A stretch of DNA of 64,000 bases from Riptortus pedestris (taxonomy: Eukaryota; Arthropoda; Insecta; Hemiptera; Alydidae), in NCBI GenBank assembly GCA_019009955.1, contig CM032231.1, forward strand, positions 114,168,001 to 114,232,000. Reading direction: 5' to 3'. Position numbers and translations under genes: made by a program. Positions 12,899-25,462 of the stretch are shown here, one piece after another; within the stretch, counting starts at the first letter, position 1, and every line of letters begins with the position of its first letter. The notes beneath the pieces are model-generated. The model was given only the letters and a program-made list of their open reading frames with translations, was not told where the DNA came from and searched no databases.

Positions 12899-13281
12899 AT
12901 TATTTGCTGCGTCTATCATTAAACATTTCTGAATGCACTGAATCCATTAGCTTTCCTTATGCCCTCTTGGTTTTTTTTTTTTTGGATTATGAATTTGGGA
13001 TCCAAATAGATACGTTAATAGATATATTTAGTTACTCATCTATATACATGCACATATACATTTAAATTAATAATGCAAATTAGGAGTATAAATTAGAGTG
13101 TGTATACATTTATTCGAGTGTCCTTGAGTCTTGAGTTCTTAGATGAGAATAAGTAAAAAAAAAAAAAAAAGATAAGGATATATTTATAGTAGAAGAATAA
13201 CACCTTATTCAAGAATTAAGTATTACTGCCCAGCGAAGGTGAGTAGCTGACTACCCATCTAAATGACATTAAAAAATAAAT

Positions 13282-13284
<3 letters not shown>

Positions 13285-13325
<41 letters not shown>
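13285..13325. repeat. (TA)n microsatellite
   Basis: Pure TA array of about 40 bases followed by 'caaaaccgttcaac', which weakly recalls the Helentron-like 'cagttttgaacgg' junction. No other part of the family is present here. Confidence 0.85.
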
Positions 13326-13327
<2 letters not shown>

Positions 13328-14280
13328 AAACCGTTCAACAACCATTTCGAGTTTTTTTAAGTTTCTATGATTACCACATCTGCTTTTCTAATAATTAAAT
13401 TATTTTTTACATTTTATGTTTCCTTGAGTTATTAAAATCTTCTTTAATTATTTAATTAGTAGATTCTATAAGCTAATTCAATATATATATATATACTCTA
13501 TATTGAAGAGATGAATATTGGATTGATGAAGTGTCCCTAACACAACCTCATTGAGTGGAAATATACTAAAAGCCTAATTTTATACATATATACATATGCA
13601 TACTAATTAATCTAATTTATGAAGTTACGAATGACCGTAAAGGCAAACTTATTTGATGATTGAGTAGTACAGCTATAACTGTTAAAATCTTGAGTGGGTT
13701 TGGAGTGATGTTGATGCTGATTAAGTGTATCAGATGTCAAAGTGATCCCCACTCCCTGATTGAGTTAGATATGAGCCTGTCAGGACACTTGTCACCTGTC
13801 ACACAGAGAGTCATTTAAGCCCCCGACAATATCCCCGGAGTCTAGACCTCTATTGAAGGGATATTTCGTCACTGAACTTAGTGTATTGTTCAACAGTTCT
13901 AAGATTGATAGTTAACCCCGTGGGCTTAGTGTATGACCCAATTCCCAAACTAGCTCCCACCGACTTGGCAAAGTCATTAGGGTTCTTATATGGGGCAATG
14001 AAAGCCCTCGCGTTTTCTTAGGTGAATACGTAAATTAAAGGCAGACTTACAACTCGATATGCACGGATCGACCAAATTGTATCAGTTTTAAGTAGAATAA
14101 TTTATTCCCGCACTGATATTTTTTTATAAAAATAATTAATCATACTCCTCTGTTTAGTTTCTATTCTTGATAAATCAATGGCTCAATAATATTAATGCTT
14201 CAGCAAGTTCAATAACTAAACTAGTTGATTTGGGCCCCATAATGTTTATATTGTTCTTTGACAATCACAGAATAAGAAGA
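13326..14280. other. Non-coding, with a GC-richer patch at about 13690-14030
   Basis: The patch is clearly less AT-rich than its flanks (for example 'cccccgacaatatccccgg'). It has no open frame of note on either strand, no tRNA-like fold I can support and no recognised repeat. It may be an old transposon fragment. Confidence 0.4.
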
Positions 14281-14830
14281 ATAGAATAGAATATGTATTT
14301 ATTTGTTAAATATTTACATCTTGTACAAATTAAATAAAGAAATAGCAATTATGTCTTTAAAAAAATCCAATTTCTTGAGATCAACAATAATACGACAATA
14401 AAGAAAAACAAAAAAGAACAATATAGAGTAAATAGTAAAATATAGTACATAAAGATAACTAAAAGCATTCTATAAACCCTTTTCCGTCTTAATATAACAT
14501 TTAACTGGAGTGTGGTCCATCAGCACTTATAGATTCCAGAGTATTGCATGCTGATGTGATGAAGCAGTAAATCTTGTGTAGTTTTTCAAGGCTATCGATA
14601 CTAAGTATCTCTTCAATTTTATGCACATCACTGACTGCTGAGGAAAGTATTTGTAGATATTTATTTCTGTCTTCGATGAGCTTCTCACAGTAGAGAAGTA
14701 TATGTGACAGGCTATTAGGGATGAACTGATTACAAAAAGTGCAAGGTTCATGAGCTTTGAATGAGAAAGTTTTGTTTCGTGATTGAGGTGAATTCTGAGC
14801 ATGGTACGCTTAATTGGCTAACAGATCTTA
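14281..14830 (-). pseudogene. LINE 3' remnant with C-terminal zinc knuckle and simple-repeat tail
   Basis: On the minus strand, one frame gives MLRIHLNHETKLSHSKLM, matching the post-RNase H 'LRxGHTxLTHSxL' block of jockey/I/R1-type LINEs. A neighbouring frame gives EPCTFCNQFIPNSLSHILLYC, a CX2C...HX4C knuckle. A frameshift near 14755 separates the two. Downstream the strand runs into an AT-rich 3' region ending in an ATTCT-type short repeat near 14281-14292, which is how many LINEs of this group end. RT and endonuclease are absent, so this is a 5'-truncated dead copy. It differs from the LINE at 42122-45885. Confidence 0.7.
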
Positions 14831-17800
14831 GATTTTTTATGTTTTCACATAATAAAAGCTAAATAAGAATAAATGGCCTCAGTAATATACGTTTAATAAT
14901 AAAAATGTTTCCTTAAAATGCGTGTTTTCTTTTCCTAGCTATATTCCTTTGAAAGAATCCTTAAAGTTAATGATTTTAACAAAGAAAATAAGTAAATTAA
15001 AAACAATAATCCTCAATCCAATAAAATATAAATTCAATGTTTAGGATGTATCACGTTAAAATAGTAAATATTTAGCTTCCACAGAGTTAAATAAAATTGA
15101 ATGAATAATGACAAACAAAAAGAGAATATTCAATAAATAAAATTAAACACCAAAAAAGAAATGACGAATAGTGAGTTAATTAATTGTTTTAATTAAATCC
15201 AACTATTTAGTTAGGATTACCAGGTTGATATTTACACAAGTTTTATTGAGCTATCATTCGTACATCTAATGCTTAAACCCAATAAAAAAAATATAAATAT
15301 TTTCAATCTGTATTGTCTCTGGCCGGGGTCCTCATAAGCTGAGTATTGTATTTCTGCCTCATTTTTTTTTGGCCGGCAAAGTTTATTCATGAAATTTTTA
15401 TTCTCTAATGGAAAATCGATGGCCATATGCTCTTCTTTAACTTTTTCTAACTGTTTATTTCCAAAGTTTGTTCACCGACTAATGAAATATTCATTTTCGA
15501 TTGTTTACTTAAGTAATACAAAATAATTTATGATTATGAGTGTACTACACACACACACACACACACATAAAGTAATTTATAGAGACTATTTTAGAATATC
15601 ATTTCCATATAGCCCACCATATTTTTGGAACATGAGTCCAATCTATCTTGATAAATGACTTGTGGGATATTTAATATATTTTTTAACAAACACCCAAGAA
15701 ACTATTGTCCATCATTTTTCACTATGTGAGGTAAAGTATTTTAAAGGTACACCTAAGCTTCAAAGGAAAAGTAATAATTCGATGTTCAGGGTTTCGTTTC
15801 TCGAACGTTTTCAGACTACTTTGAAATGTCACTGACTTATTTTTGAAATGGGTTTATTACGACAATGAAACATCTTGAATGAAACAAGCCACTGTGGTAT
15901 ACTAATTCTATACCTGCGATTTTCTTTGGGCTACTTTTTTCCAATTAAGTGTTTCAACGTTCCAAAACAAAGTACAACATCTTTGACAAATATTAGTATA
16001 GTAGCCCATCAATTCAGGAAATTCCTGAAACTTCCAGCATCGTGAGGCAGTTAGCTAACTACTTCGAGAGTGTAGCTAATTTTGGTTTACTATGCCTCCA
16101 CGGTTCGGTTGTGAACACGTCAACATGAGTAACTCCAAATAAAGTAATGTGGGCCTGGCTCTGGTTTATAATTGACTGTTCAACGAAAGATTTTTGGTTT
16201 CTGTTTTGTATAACAATAATTTACTGTACTGAAATGAAGACAAGTTGTTTTCCGCACATATTATTTCATACAGTTTATTTTTTGTTTTTTTTAGCTTGAC
16301 AATTTTCTTTGGAAGCAATACGTTCGGAAATTCTCTATTGGCTGGGATATATCGTTGCTCATGACGAGTGAAAGGTCACAATATGGAAGGGGCTTGATAG
16401 CGAAGTGCACTTTGCGCGAGCAGACTCAAACTCATCCATACCATAAATACATATTCCTCGAAAAGCATCCTACATGTATTTGTGATTTTCTTGTTTCCCC
16501 ACTCCGCAATTCCTGCCTTACTCGGCTATAAACTCCAAGGTTTATTGAAGGAATTCTAACCTAAACTAGATCAGGCTGAAGGAAAAATATGTTCGCCTCT
16601 CCTTATTGGCCAGTAGATTTCTATTAAAAACTCGTCTGGCCAATTTTGACGTTGCGGTCGCTTTATTAAAATTCAGTCTTTCAGTTTCTAGAAAGGAACA
16701 CGGAATGACAATTGTCACACTTATTAATGATCTAACTGTCAAGTTTATGTACTAAAAGAAATAACGAAAAAAACAGTATATATATTTGTAAGACAACGCT
16801 TCCACACGGTCTTTATCTCCAACAAATTATCAGTTTATGTTATATAAATGTTATTAATTCTATCAAAACATCAGTAAAACAGCCTTTCTTAGGCATTTGA
16901 CTAAAATGTGCGGACAACCCAAATAAAATATATCTAACTCTTTTCAATATAATTGGCATATTCTTGAAAATCATATTCAAAAGAAATATTTCCCAAGTGA
17001 ATTTTTCCTATTAATCTACATCGTAGTTACGATCGTTAATCAAGTGCTGTTTCTAATTTAAGTTAAATAGATAATGGTCCTTTGTAAAATACTGATTAAA
17101 AGTGTAATTTTCTATTATTCTTTTTCAAAACTATTGGAAGGAAATTAAGCTTTGTTATTCTTTCTTTATTCCTAATATAGAGTTCTGAAACCTTTGAGCC
17201 TGACGAACAATTTCCTTAATTTCTAAAGCAACAGACATTTCCGTATTCAATTATCCCAAGATTTATATAACCGATTAGATTCTGAAAAAAATGATCATAT
17301 TAAATAATCTCTTATACATCCCAATTAACAGAGTACTGGGCAGATACCCACGAGACCAGGTATCGCGCCGTAACAACTGCGAACAAAGTTTTTCTCAAAT
17401 AAAAAAACATTAAATCAATAACCTTCAGCTACTGAATTATCTTTCATAACGGAATTTAATTAGATATTCCGACTTTCAGGAGGGAAATCATTCTTCGTTT
17501 CAATCTATTCTTATCCTTTCCTACGTAAGACTGAAAGATCATATTATTATTAATTTCTTTTAGAAATTAATCAATTGCATCATTGAGAAACCCCTTCAAG
17601 CTTTAATTAGTTTTGATCAATTTTCTTTTAGCTCCCGTAGTACAGTCCGTATATTGTTAGAAAATTTCTTAAATATACTATTCCTCAAATATGCTAAAGT
17701 ACTTTGTCTTATTACAAAGCTCCAAATAACAGGTAACACACTTCCAATAGCACACTTTCTTCAAAATATTGAGATAATCAAAGAGTCTACCCCATTTTTA

Positions 17801-18658
17801 TAACTGTAACTCCGTAATGATGCACGTTCCATTAAAGCATAAATCGAAATCGGAATATAATTTGACCTCTGCATTTTTTTTTGTTTGGGGTCCTTCTATA
17901 TAAATATATCCTTCTAAATTTGTCTTCACTGAAAACCACCCCTATTCCCCTGGCTGGCTTGATCAATAAAGTTCATGCCATTTCTATTTTTGTCTAATGT
18001 TAAACTACGTATAATGATATCTCGAAAATTCGTTTTTTTTCTGCCATGGATAGTTAGTTATTCCAGTAGAGTGTGTGAGAGGGTATATTGTGTTATAATC
18101 CATCATGTCACCACATCCGTCCATAGGACAGCTCCACATCAGTCTATTTCTCTGACAGGCTTGGGATAAAAGTCAGAGGTCCAACCTAAAATAGGAAGTA
18201 ATTAGGAGATAGACAGCCTTTGGCTTTTATGACTACGCAAAGAATCGCAGAGAAATTACAGTTTTTTCTACCTTTGGCGACCCGGAATCTGAATAGAAAA
18301 GTCATTTTAATTTCCAAATATTTATATCTAAGTTAATTTCACTGACCTACATCTGTTTTTGTATCCAATGCATTTATTTCAAAATATCAGATGTGTTTTA
18401 AGTTCTTTTCTCCCTTGTCTTAGATACCACCTTGGAGGCTTATTTATAAATATTAAGTTGATTCAATCAAAAGCTGAATTATACTAATCATATTTATAAT
18501 TTAAATTACTTTAATCACAGTTTGTTCGTTTCCCTTTATTTTTGAATTATTATTTTCAAGTTGACCTGCTAGGGAAATCGCGTCTTACTTCTGAGGGCAC
18601 TTAATATATCTCATTAAGGCCGGTTGTTCCATGGATATGATTAATGGACGAATCACTA
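14831..18658. other. Long non-coding stretch
   Basis: AT-rich DNA with a short CA run at 15547-15567. No frame longer than about 65 codons has a recognisable domain. The 16300-16460 patch is somewhat GC-richer, but I see no splice-bounded exon. Confidence 0.45.
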
Positions 18659-18828
18659 GTACGTGAGACGATTTAAAGGCGAGCTAGGAGAGAAGGAAAA
18701 TGCACTTGCTCCGTTTCCCAATGAGTGCATGCAAATAGCTCTGAAGATGGAGACAATAGCCTTTGAAAGCGCTCAGCGCTGAAAAAAACAATTGTGATTA
18801 ATTGGGACATTTTCATCTCTCTAAGTAC
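18659..18828. mobile_element. MITE copy, diverged (same family as 21050-21311)
   Basis: Shares 'gctctgaagatggagacaat' and the nearby 'gaaagcgctcagcgctga' with the copy at 21050-21311, and ends in 'ctctctaagtac'. The left inverted arm is weak. The minus-strand frame 18673-18858 lies within it and is not a gene. Confidence 0.55.
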
Positions 18829-20248
18829 AAAAATATCCTTCTTCACTTCCATCAACACTACACACTGTGAAATTTAAATGCGCCTTAGCTTCTTTAATTC
18901 TGCCAGAATCTATAGTAAAGACATAGCGATCTTAAGAAGATATGGGTAGGAATTGCACGACTGCTTTTGCATTGCAGTGGGACTTGGAAGAAGCATCTAA
19001 TGGGGAAATACTCTCAGCTGGGACTATAAGTCGATCTCCACTGGGTTTGACGAGACTCAAAGAGTTTTTTATAGTCTCCGTCACGAATGGGCCTGGCCTT
19101 AGGAATGCATGGGCAATGAGGCAGTTATAGTAGAGAGCTAGAATGAAATACGGGATGCTGCAGCAGGAAAGTACGACTCCACTGAATTAGTAACTGGAAG
19201 AGATCCTGAGAACTTCAACTGAAACGAGGATGAAGCTTTATTCGCGGATTCTTCAACATTTTCATGAATCATATAGAGTTCCTCCATGATGGGGAAATGA
19301 GATCTAACGAATCAGAGGACCAGATTGACAGTTCTGTAGATTGTATTTGAAAGGAATTAATCCACCAATTGGCTGTTTACGTAAAGAAACAAAGATAGTG
19401 AAGTGGGTTGGAAATTAGGATTGCATTTAATGAATTCATGACCTTAATTGGTGACTGATGTCTACCGCAAATGAATAGTGAAGGCTACAACAGCCCAAAA
19501 ATGAATGACACTCATTACTGCAACGTTGAACAAAACTGATCACAGAATGAATGACTTTGATGAACAGGCAGAACAGAAAAGGTATAAATGCTGCCACGAG
19601 TCTTCCATCGTTCAATCGAATGTGTGCAACAGATGAAATAATAAATTATTGCAACTAGAAAACGTCATGGACAGGCGTGGTTATATGAGAATTCTTGCTC
19701 CAGTTCTTAACAGATCTTATTTCTCCACTTAGTTTGAAATAAGAGTTGGCAGTGAACCACCAACGTACAAACCTACCTTAAAAGGATAGGAATGAGGCTT
19801 TTTGCATTTTGGACAACAGGAACAAGTTTTTCTAAGGAAGGAAGACTAGAACTTATATATGAATGCATATACCTTAGCGCAGAAATCGCCAAAAATGAAA
19901 AGACGAAGAAAAACTCTTAAAAAGGAATCAAAACTTTTAGTTTATAGTTGTTTACTTTTGAATTAATGCTGTTCAGAAAAGTGAATTAAAAAAAGGTACG
20001 TTTTTTTATTGAAGATATAGCTGGATTCCAGCGGAGCAGAGTCGCACCCACGGATCGTCCTGATATAAGCAGGTCGGGGTGAGATCAGGAAGAAAATAAT
20101 TAGGTCTTAGAGTCTCAGCTGTGAAAGACAAAATAGGAGAAGGCTCAAGTGGTTGGTCTTGAATGTCACGTGAATGATGACCGGGATTGGCCCAGAATAA
20201 ACAGTTCACGGGAAAACTTAGCTTCATATAGTTAGATCACATCTACCG
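18829..20248. other. Non-coding, nothing recognised
   Basis: Slightly GC-richer than average in places (18930-19330), but the frames there lack domains and splice context. The minus-strand frame at 20006-20227 is likewise unsupported. Confidence 0.4.
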
Positions 20249-20377
20249 AATGAGAAGAGATAAAGGAAAGCAGCTGAATGTCATGGAAGCACCAGCCTTG
20301 CACATCTCAAGATGTCTGGCAAGCATGGATTGAAGCATCCTTAAGCTGTAAAGCACAATGGCTGATGATGATAAAGG
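20249..20377 (+). repeat. Interspersed repeat ending in GAT-rich tail
   Basis: 'gcagctgaatgtcatggaa', 'aagcatggattgaagcatcc' and 'gctgatgatgat' recur in the same order at 33889-34000. Two diverged copies of one dispersed family are therefore present. Its class is unknown; the GAT-rich end looks like a retroposon tail. Confidence 0.5.
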
Positions 20378-21049
20378 AAATAACAAGTCTGAGTCAAGAG
20401 GCAGAAAATATTTATTACTGATTCCGAACTTTGGGGATCACTTCCTAAATCTTGTAATTCAACTCAACAACATAAATAAATGACGTTCTTCCATTGACGA
20501 GGATTTTTTCGATATCAAAGTGTTGAAGCACTTTCATATAGGAAGGAAATGCTACCTAATGGAGCGAAGCTGAATGAATATGAATAATGAATATAAAAGC
20601 ACGAAGGAAAATTAATCTCAAGAAGATGAGCAGAGTGATTTTCAATAATGTAAGTCTCCGCCATTGGTTTTCTCACTACGAGCCTCATCAGTGTCTTAGT
20701 AATATTATTATCGCATTTATACATATATAAATATTTCCCCTTCATATTCCCTATGGCTTTATTGGGATGTATTTATCCAAATGAAATGAAGAATAACAAA
20801 TTCATTTACCAGTATTATTGGATAAGTATTATCATTGCTGCATTCCTCTGATTCAAGCTGGAGATTTGTTTACATTTGGATAATAGATTTTTTTTCTTTA
20901 AATATACCGATTCAGTTCTACAGTCTCATTGAGTCCTTTACGCCCATAGGTACAAATAAAAAATCGTAAATTTTCTTAAAGAATTATGAATCATTAAGGC
21001 GTTTGCTTGTTACTTATTCAGTTCCGCCAAAATTGACTAGCTTCTGAAT
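20378..21049. other. Non-coding, nothing recognised
   Basis: No gene or repeat family seen. The minus-strand frame at 20515-20745 has no domain. Confidence 0.4.
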
Positions 21050-21311
21050 TACTTGGAGAGAGAGAGAGAGAAAGAGGTTCAGTTCTTCACAAGTTTTTTT
21101 ATTTCAGCGCTAAGCGCTTTCGAAGACTATTGTGTCCATCTTCAGACCTACTTGCATGCGCACATAGCGAAAGGCAGCAAGTGACTCACTCAGAGTCTTT
21201 CTCTATGACAGCATGCAACTAGCTCTGAAGATGGAGACAATAGTCTTCGAAAGCGATTAGCGCTGAAATAAACAACTTGAGAAGAATTGGATGTTTTCTT
21301 CCCTCCAAGTA
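21050..21311. mobile_element. MITE with long terminal inverted repeats
   Basis: The termini are TACTTGGAG and CTCCAAGTA. Behind them the arms stay complementary for roughly 95 bases with mismatches. The left arm has 'tttcagcgctaagcgctttc' and 'gactattgtgtccatcttcag'; the right arm has 'gaagatggagacaatagtc' and 'gaaagcgattagcgctgaa'. The left arm holds a (GA)n expansion at about 21057-21073. Only about 60 bases separate the arms and no transposase is encoded. Related pieces lie at 18659-18828 and 61641-61697. A target-site duplication could not be fixed by eye. Confidence 0.7.
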
Positions 21312-22586
21312 CACGATATTTGGTAAAATGATTATTATTATTTTTTTTTTTTTGCAAAATGTTTTGCAAAATGTTTTTAGAAATACAACGAAATATGAAA
21401 CCTAACGCTACTGAGAATAATTCCTAACAAAGTGTCATAATTATGTAATTAAGTGAAATGTTATATTTTCCTCACAAAACCAATTTTTTTAAAGTCAATT
21501 CCGCTCATTCTTTTTTAGCCTCAAGAAGCTGACAGTATCTTGGGTGATGAGAGAAAATAGCGAATAATTTCTAAGGAAATTCAGGATGTTACAATAGTAT
21601 TGTCAATTATAATATTGAATTGTACTGAAGTTTCTACAAACATTACATCATAGCCTTGTCGCTAAATGACACCTTATCTTCATCAATGTCCATCCACACG
21701 ACCTGTTGGTTGACTGTGTGTAGTAAATATTAGTTTTTGGAAATATTAATTAATTAATTTACATTTCTCATGGTAGAATTGTCAGTCGCAGTGAAGTAGC
21801 TAAACCTGCTTTATTCATTTGCATCTAATAAAACTAAAATTGACGGTTTTCCTCATTTGTTTTTATAATACCTCAAGATTTTTATATTTATGTTGCAAAT
21901 AATGACTTATCACAATACTGTCTACTACTAGAAATTTTATAAACGTAGTTAATGAGTGATTAGATTGTCTATCATAAATGCAACCTGGCTCTTTCTATCT
22001 GCATTTCAATATATCTGCCGTTATCAGTATATAAGACTTAGAATAAGGATCATAATTTGAATAAATTCACGCATTAGGAGCACAAATTCTATGGATTAGT
22101 CCTGTATAGTTTTATTTGGATTGAGGCGAGTAACAATTGAGCATTTATCTTTTTATTATATTATTTATACGCTCACAGCAAATCCACGTGGGACGTGATA
22201 TTTATATTTTTATAGGACTAGAAAACATATGTAGTTTACTGCCCATACAGGACTGTCTTAAGGAGCTGCTGTAAACACGAGAAATAACAAGAAAATCGTA
22301 AAAATCTCCGTTTCTATGCATCAGATCGTAAAGTATTATGGGGCAAAATCTAAAGGATTTCTTATTATAAACAAGCTATATTGCGAATCTATAACAGGGT
22401 AAAGAGAAGTTCCCCTTTTGCATTTCCTTCTTCAACATACATAACCTATTGATAAGTGTTTGCAATGGCTGACGGACTACACATTTCTAAGCATTACATT
22501 TTAAGTTTAATAGACACTCTATTCAGACATATATATACGAGCAGTCTATGGCAATTATTTCAACTCCAAGAATATTAAAATGAAAC
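21312..22586. other. Non-coding, nothing recognised
   Basis: AT-rich. Around 22185-22345, phrases such as 'aaaatctccgtttctatgcatcagatcg' hint at a decayed Helentron-like internal block, without ends. Confidence 0.4.
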
Positions 22587-22635
22587 ATCCATCACGCAGA
22601 GGCTGCGTAAAATATGCAGCTTTCCCACGTGCTTC
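22587..22635 (-). mobile_element. Helentron-like 3'-end fragment
   Basis: 'catccatcacgcagaggctg' followed by 'cgtaaaatatgcagctttcc' is the 3' terminus, stem-loop and sub-terminal repeat of the family in reverse orientation. Nothing internal follows it. Confidence 0.65.
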
Positions 22636-22909
22636 AAAGTGAACTCATGTCACCATACATTCTGTATTTCTAATTAAAAATCCGAAGAGTACAAGTGGGG
22701 CATTGTTATGGAGCCTGAGATTCTGTATATTCTGAATTGTGAACTATGGACTACTCTTGGAGTTAACGATTATACATACAAGTGTGGATTTTGAAGGGCT
22801 GAATCATACCTACCGGGGATACAATTGGATTGAAGATCCAATATTGCAGTGGAATCGGTGAAGTTTTCATCGTCATGAACGATTAGAAATTGAATTAGGG
22901 GCCTCAGTA

Positions 22910-23318
22910 TTAGCAGATTTCCCCTCAGTATTAGCAGATTGCCAGCTATTGAGGACGTACTCACGGCGCGAATTTCGAAAACTTTCTTCAAATGTCCATC
23001 GATCCTACCCAGGAGATGACGAAAATGAGGTCAAAAAATATATTAACGCTCTGGTGTCTGTTAACGCTCTAGTGATCGCAATTTTTGTTTGAATATTAAC
23101 CGAGATATTTGCATTTTTATTCAGAATGCCGATAACACGGATCGACTGAAGTCGGTTCTATTCGGGACTTTCCGCCGAAAGCTAGTTCGGCCGTTTCCGT
23201 ACCTGTTCGGCTCTCGTTAGAGACTCGTTACTACTACTGTTATTAGTAGGCAGATTTTTCTATTGTAAAACTTAACGTGGGAAATCTGCTTAGTTTACGC
23301 AGCCCTTGTGTGACGGAC
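22910..23318 (+). mobile_element. Helentron-like element, internally deleted copy
   Basis: Has the 5' end, the 'catcgatcctacccaggaga' block and the full 3' end (sub-terminal repeat, stem-loop, TGACGGAC and T-run). It lacks the (TA)n core and the C-run block. The first 21 bases are imperfectly duplicated: 'cctcagtattagcagatt' occurs twice, at 22902 and 22923. It also retains the 'gctagttcggccgtttcc' region near the 3' end. Confidence 0.7.
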
Positions 23319-23339
23319 TTTTTCCATTTTCCATGAACG

Positions 23340-23545
23340 GTTGTTCATACTGCGTAAATTAAGCAGATTTCTCATCTGATGGAATGACACCTTGGGATTT
23401 CATGCGAATATCAATTTTCTTTTTAGGGGAATCTGCTAAAAAATTGACCTCATTTCAGACGGTGGTGTGACGGACATTTGATGACATCTTTTGAAAATCG
23501 CTTCAAGCGTACAAACTCAATAGCTAATTTTCCTTAAGAAAAATC
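23340..23545 (-). mobile_element. Helentron-like degenerate fragments
   Basis: 'ctgcgtaaattaagcagatt' (3'-end part) and 'aactcaatagctaattttcc' plus 'aaatctgctgaaac' (5' palindrome) lie in reverse orientation with about 170 bases between. A second 'gtgtgacggac' is embedded near 23465. It looks like a rearranged or doubly inserted copy. Confidence 0.45.
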
Positions 23546-25298
23546 TGCTGAAACAACAGCATCAGATCATTTTAGTGGGGATTGTTACGATGGGCAACCT
23601 GCGTCTGGAATTACTTCCCGTAAAATTGTTTCCTTCGACAAGCCCTTAGCTCGGGAACAATAAAATATTGATGCTTTTAGCACCATGCCGCCACTAAATG
23701 GGAGCTGTTTGAGGTTTAACACAAGGCTGAAAGGCAGAGAAAGACGGCCGTATAATGCCACTAGTGGCAAGTGGGCGAAGAGAATTGTAGCCCTTTGAGG
23801 CCCACTTCATGCCACTCCAACCAAATAGGGCAGCGCCACCCCAATTAGTCAAACTACAGCAACTAAGGCTAAATGTTTTAGATCTTATACTACTTTTTAT
23901 GTTTAAATGTCGTCTGACAAAGGCCGTTAAAAGGAGACTTAAATATGGTCTCAACGAGTTCTGTAAGCATTTGGGCTGATTTACATCACGTGAATGTTTC
24001 ATGGGAATGAAGAGAAAAATATTAATTGCCTCCATTATTATGAGACGAATCAAAGAACCTCAAACGATTAATCATATTGAAAAAGTCATTAACAGTATAC
24101 TTTTTACTTATTACTCGTTAGCCCAAGAAAACATACACCTACAAAACTATTTTTACTACATGCTAATGACTCATAAAATGACTAATGCCAGCTTAAAAGG
24201 ATCATTTCACAAATAACAGGGTTTTATAAAATGGGGAAAACGAAAATGAAAGTAAGAACTGGTAGCCTTTACGTATGCGTCATTTTGGTAACGTTACTGG
24301 CTTTTTTACTTTGTCCTTTAATTTTCGTTTTTCATATGAAGGATTCTTTTCTGAAGTCTGTTCAATTTACTTATATTCGTATAACTGAATATACCGTAAA
24401 AAAATAATCATTTATTAACGACAAGAGGCCAACATCGAAAAGAAACGTCTTTATAAAAACGCAACGTTTTTTCTATCAAAATAAAAGAATTGCCTCTCCT
24501 GAATGTCCAAGTTCTGATTTTTATATTTTCCACCGTATCGGAATTCTAGTTATGCAAATACCGAAAACAAATAAGACTCATAACAAAAGCTTATACTACG
24601 AGGGAAATGAATGATTTTATTTAATATGAATATTTATCGGTTTCAATAAAGAATATTATTTTTAGTCTTGTCAAAAAGTACTAACGTTGCCCACAGTGTT
24701 CATTGTTGTTTATCTAGATAGCTCCAAGAATGTGTATTTTTATTGTCAAAAACAGCAGATCTTTTTTTGAAGATTTTAATATTTAAATTGCAGAAAGGAT
24801 CGATAAGGTTATATTCAACCTAAAGTCGAGAGACTAATAGCCACTCTTATAAAGTCAAAAATAATGTCCTTTCCTTCAATAAAAATGCACCAAAAAATAC
24901 ATGGTATTTTTTTAAAAGAAATATTAAAACACATAATGTTAAAAAAATTCACAAAAATATGTTTCAAATCCCCTACTAAAGACATAAATACAACGCTAAA
25001 AGGGTATCACTTTCAGAAGTAAAACGCATTAGCTCTGCTGGAATGTATTAAACCTGTAAGAAATATATTCTTTGTGTAAAAACAAATTAAAGAATTTCAT
25101 TTGAAAGAAGTTTTTATAGACAAGACCGATCGGCTACTATCAAAAATGTTCAATTATTAAATTGACCAACAAAATAATTGTCATAAGAGTCGGTCAAAAA
25201 AAAAAAAAAATATATGGTCCGTTATAATGTCTCTTAGAGGTAGGGAAAAGTTTCTCATAATTTATAAATCATGCCATCCTTTGTACTAATAATTATCA
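23546..25298. other. Non-coding, one unexplained open frame
   Basis: The minus-strand frame at 23694-24053 is 119 codons and lies partly in a GC-richer patch (23580-23870). It has no domain, signal peptide or splice context that I recognise, so I do not call it a gene. The rest is AT-rich and empty. Confidence 0.4.
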
Positions 25299-25462
25299 TC
25301 ATTATTTATTCATGTTCACTTTTTGCTACTTTAGCTAAAGGGTTATCTACAGGTTTAGTTATTTACTCTTTTCTTGCCAAGGTGGGACTTAGGATTCGAT
25401 TTAAGGAGTCTGTCACTAAATAAATTCCTATTGACCAGGCTGGAATCGCCACTCCAGGTTTA
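25299..25462 (-). repeat. tRNA-derived SINE copy
   Basis: Minus-strand copy. The tail 'tgttcactttttgctac' and the body 'tgccaaggtgggact' correspond to the plus-strand copy at 890-1056. The B-box region is degraded ('aggctggaatcgccactcc'). Confidence 0.6.

Noticed and set aside
23694..24053. 119-codon minus-strand open frame
   Set aside because: No recognisable domain, and a competing frame overlaps it. GC enrichment alone is not enough to call a gene.
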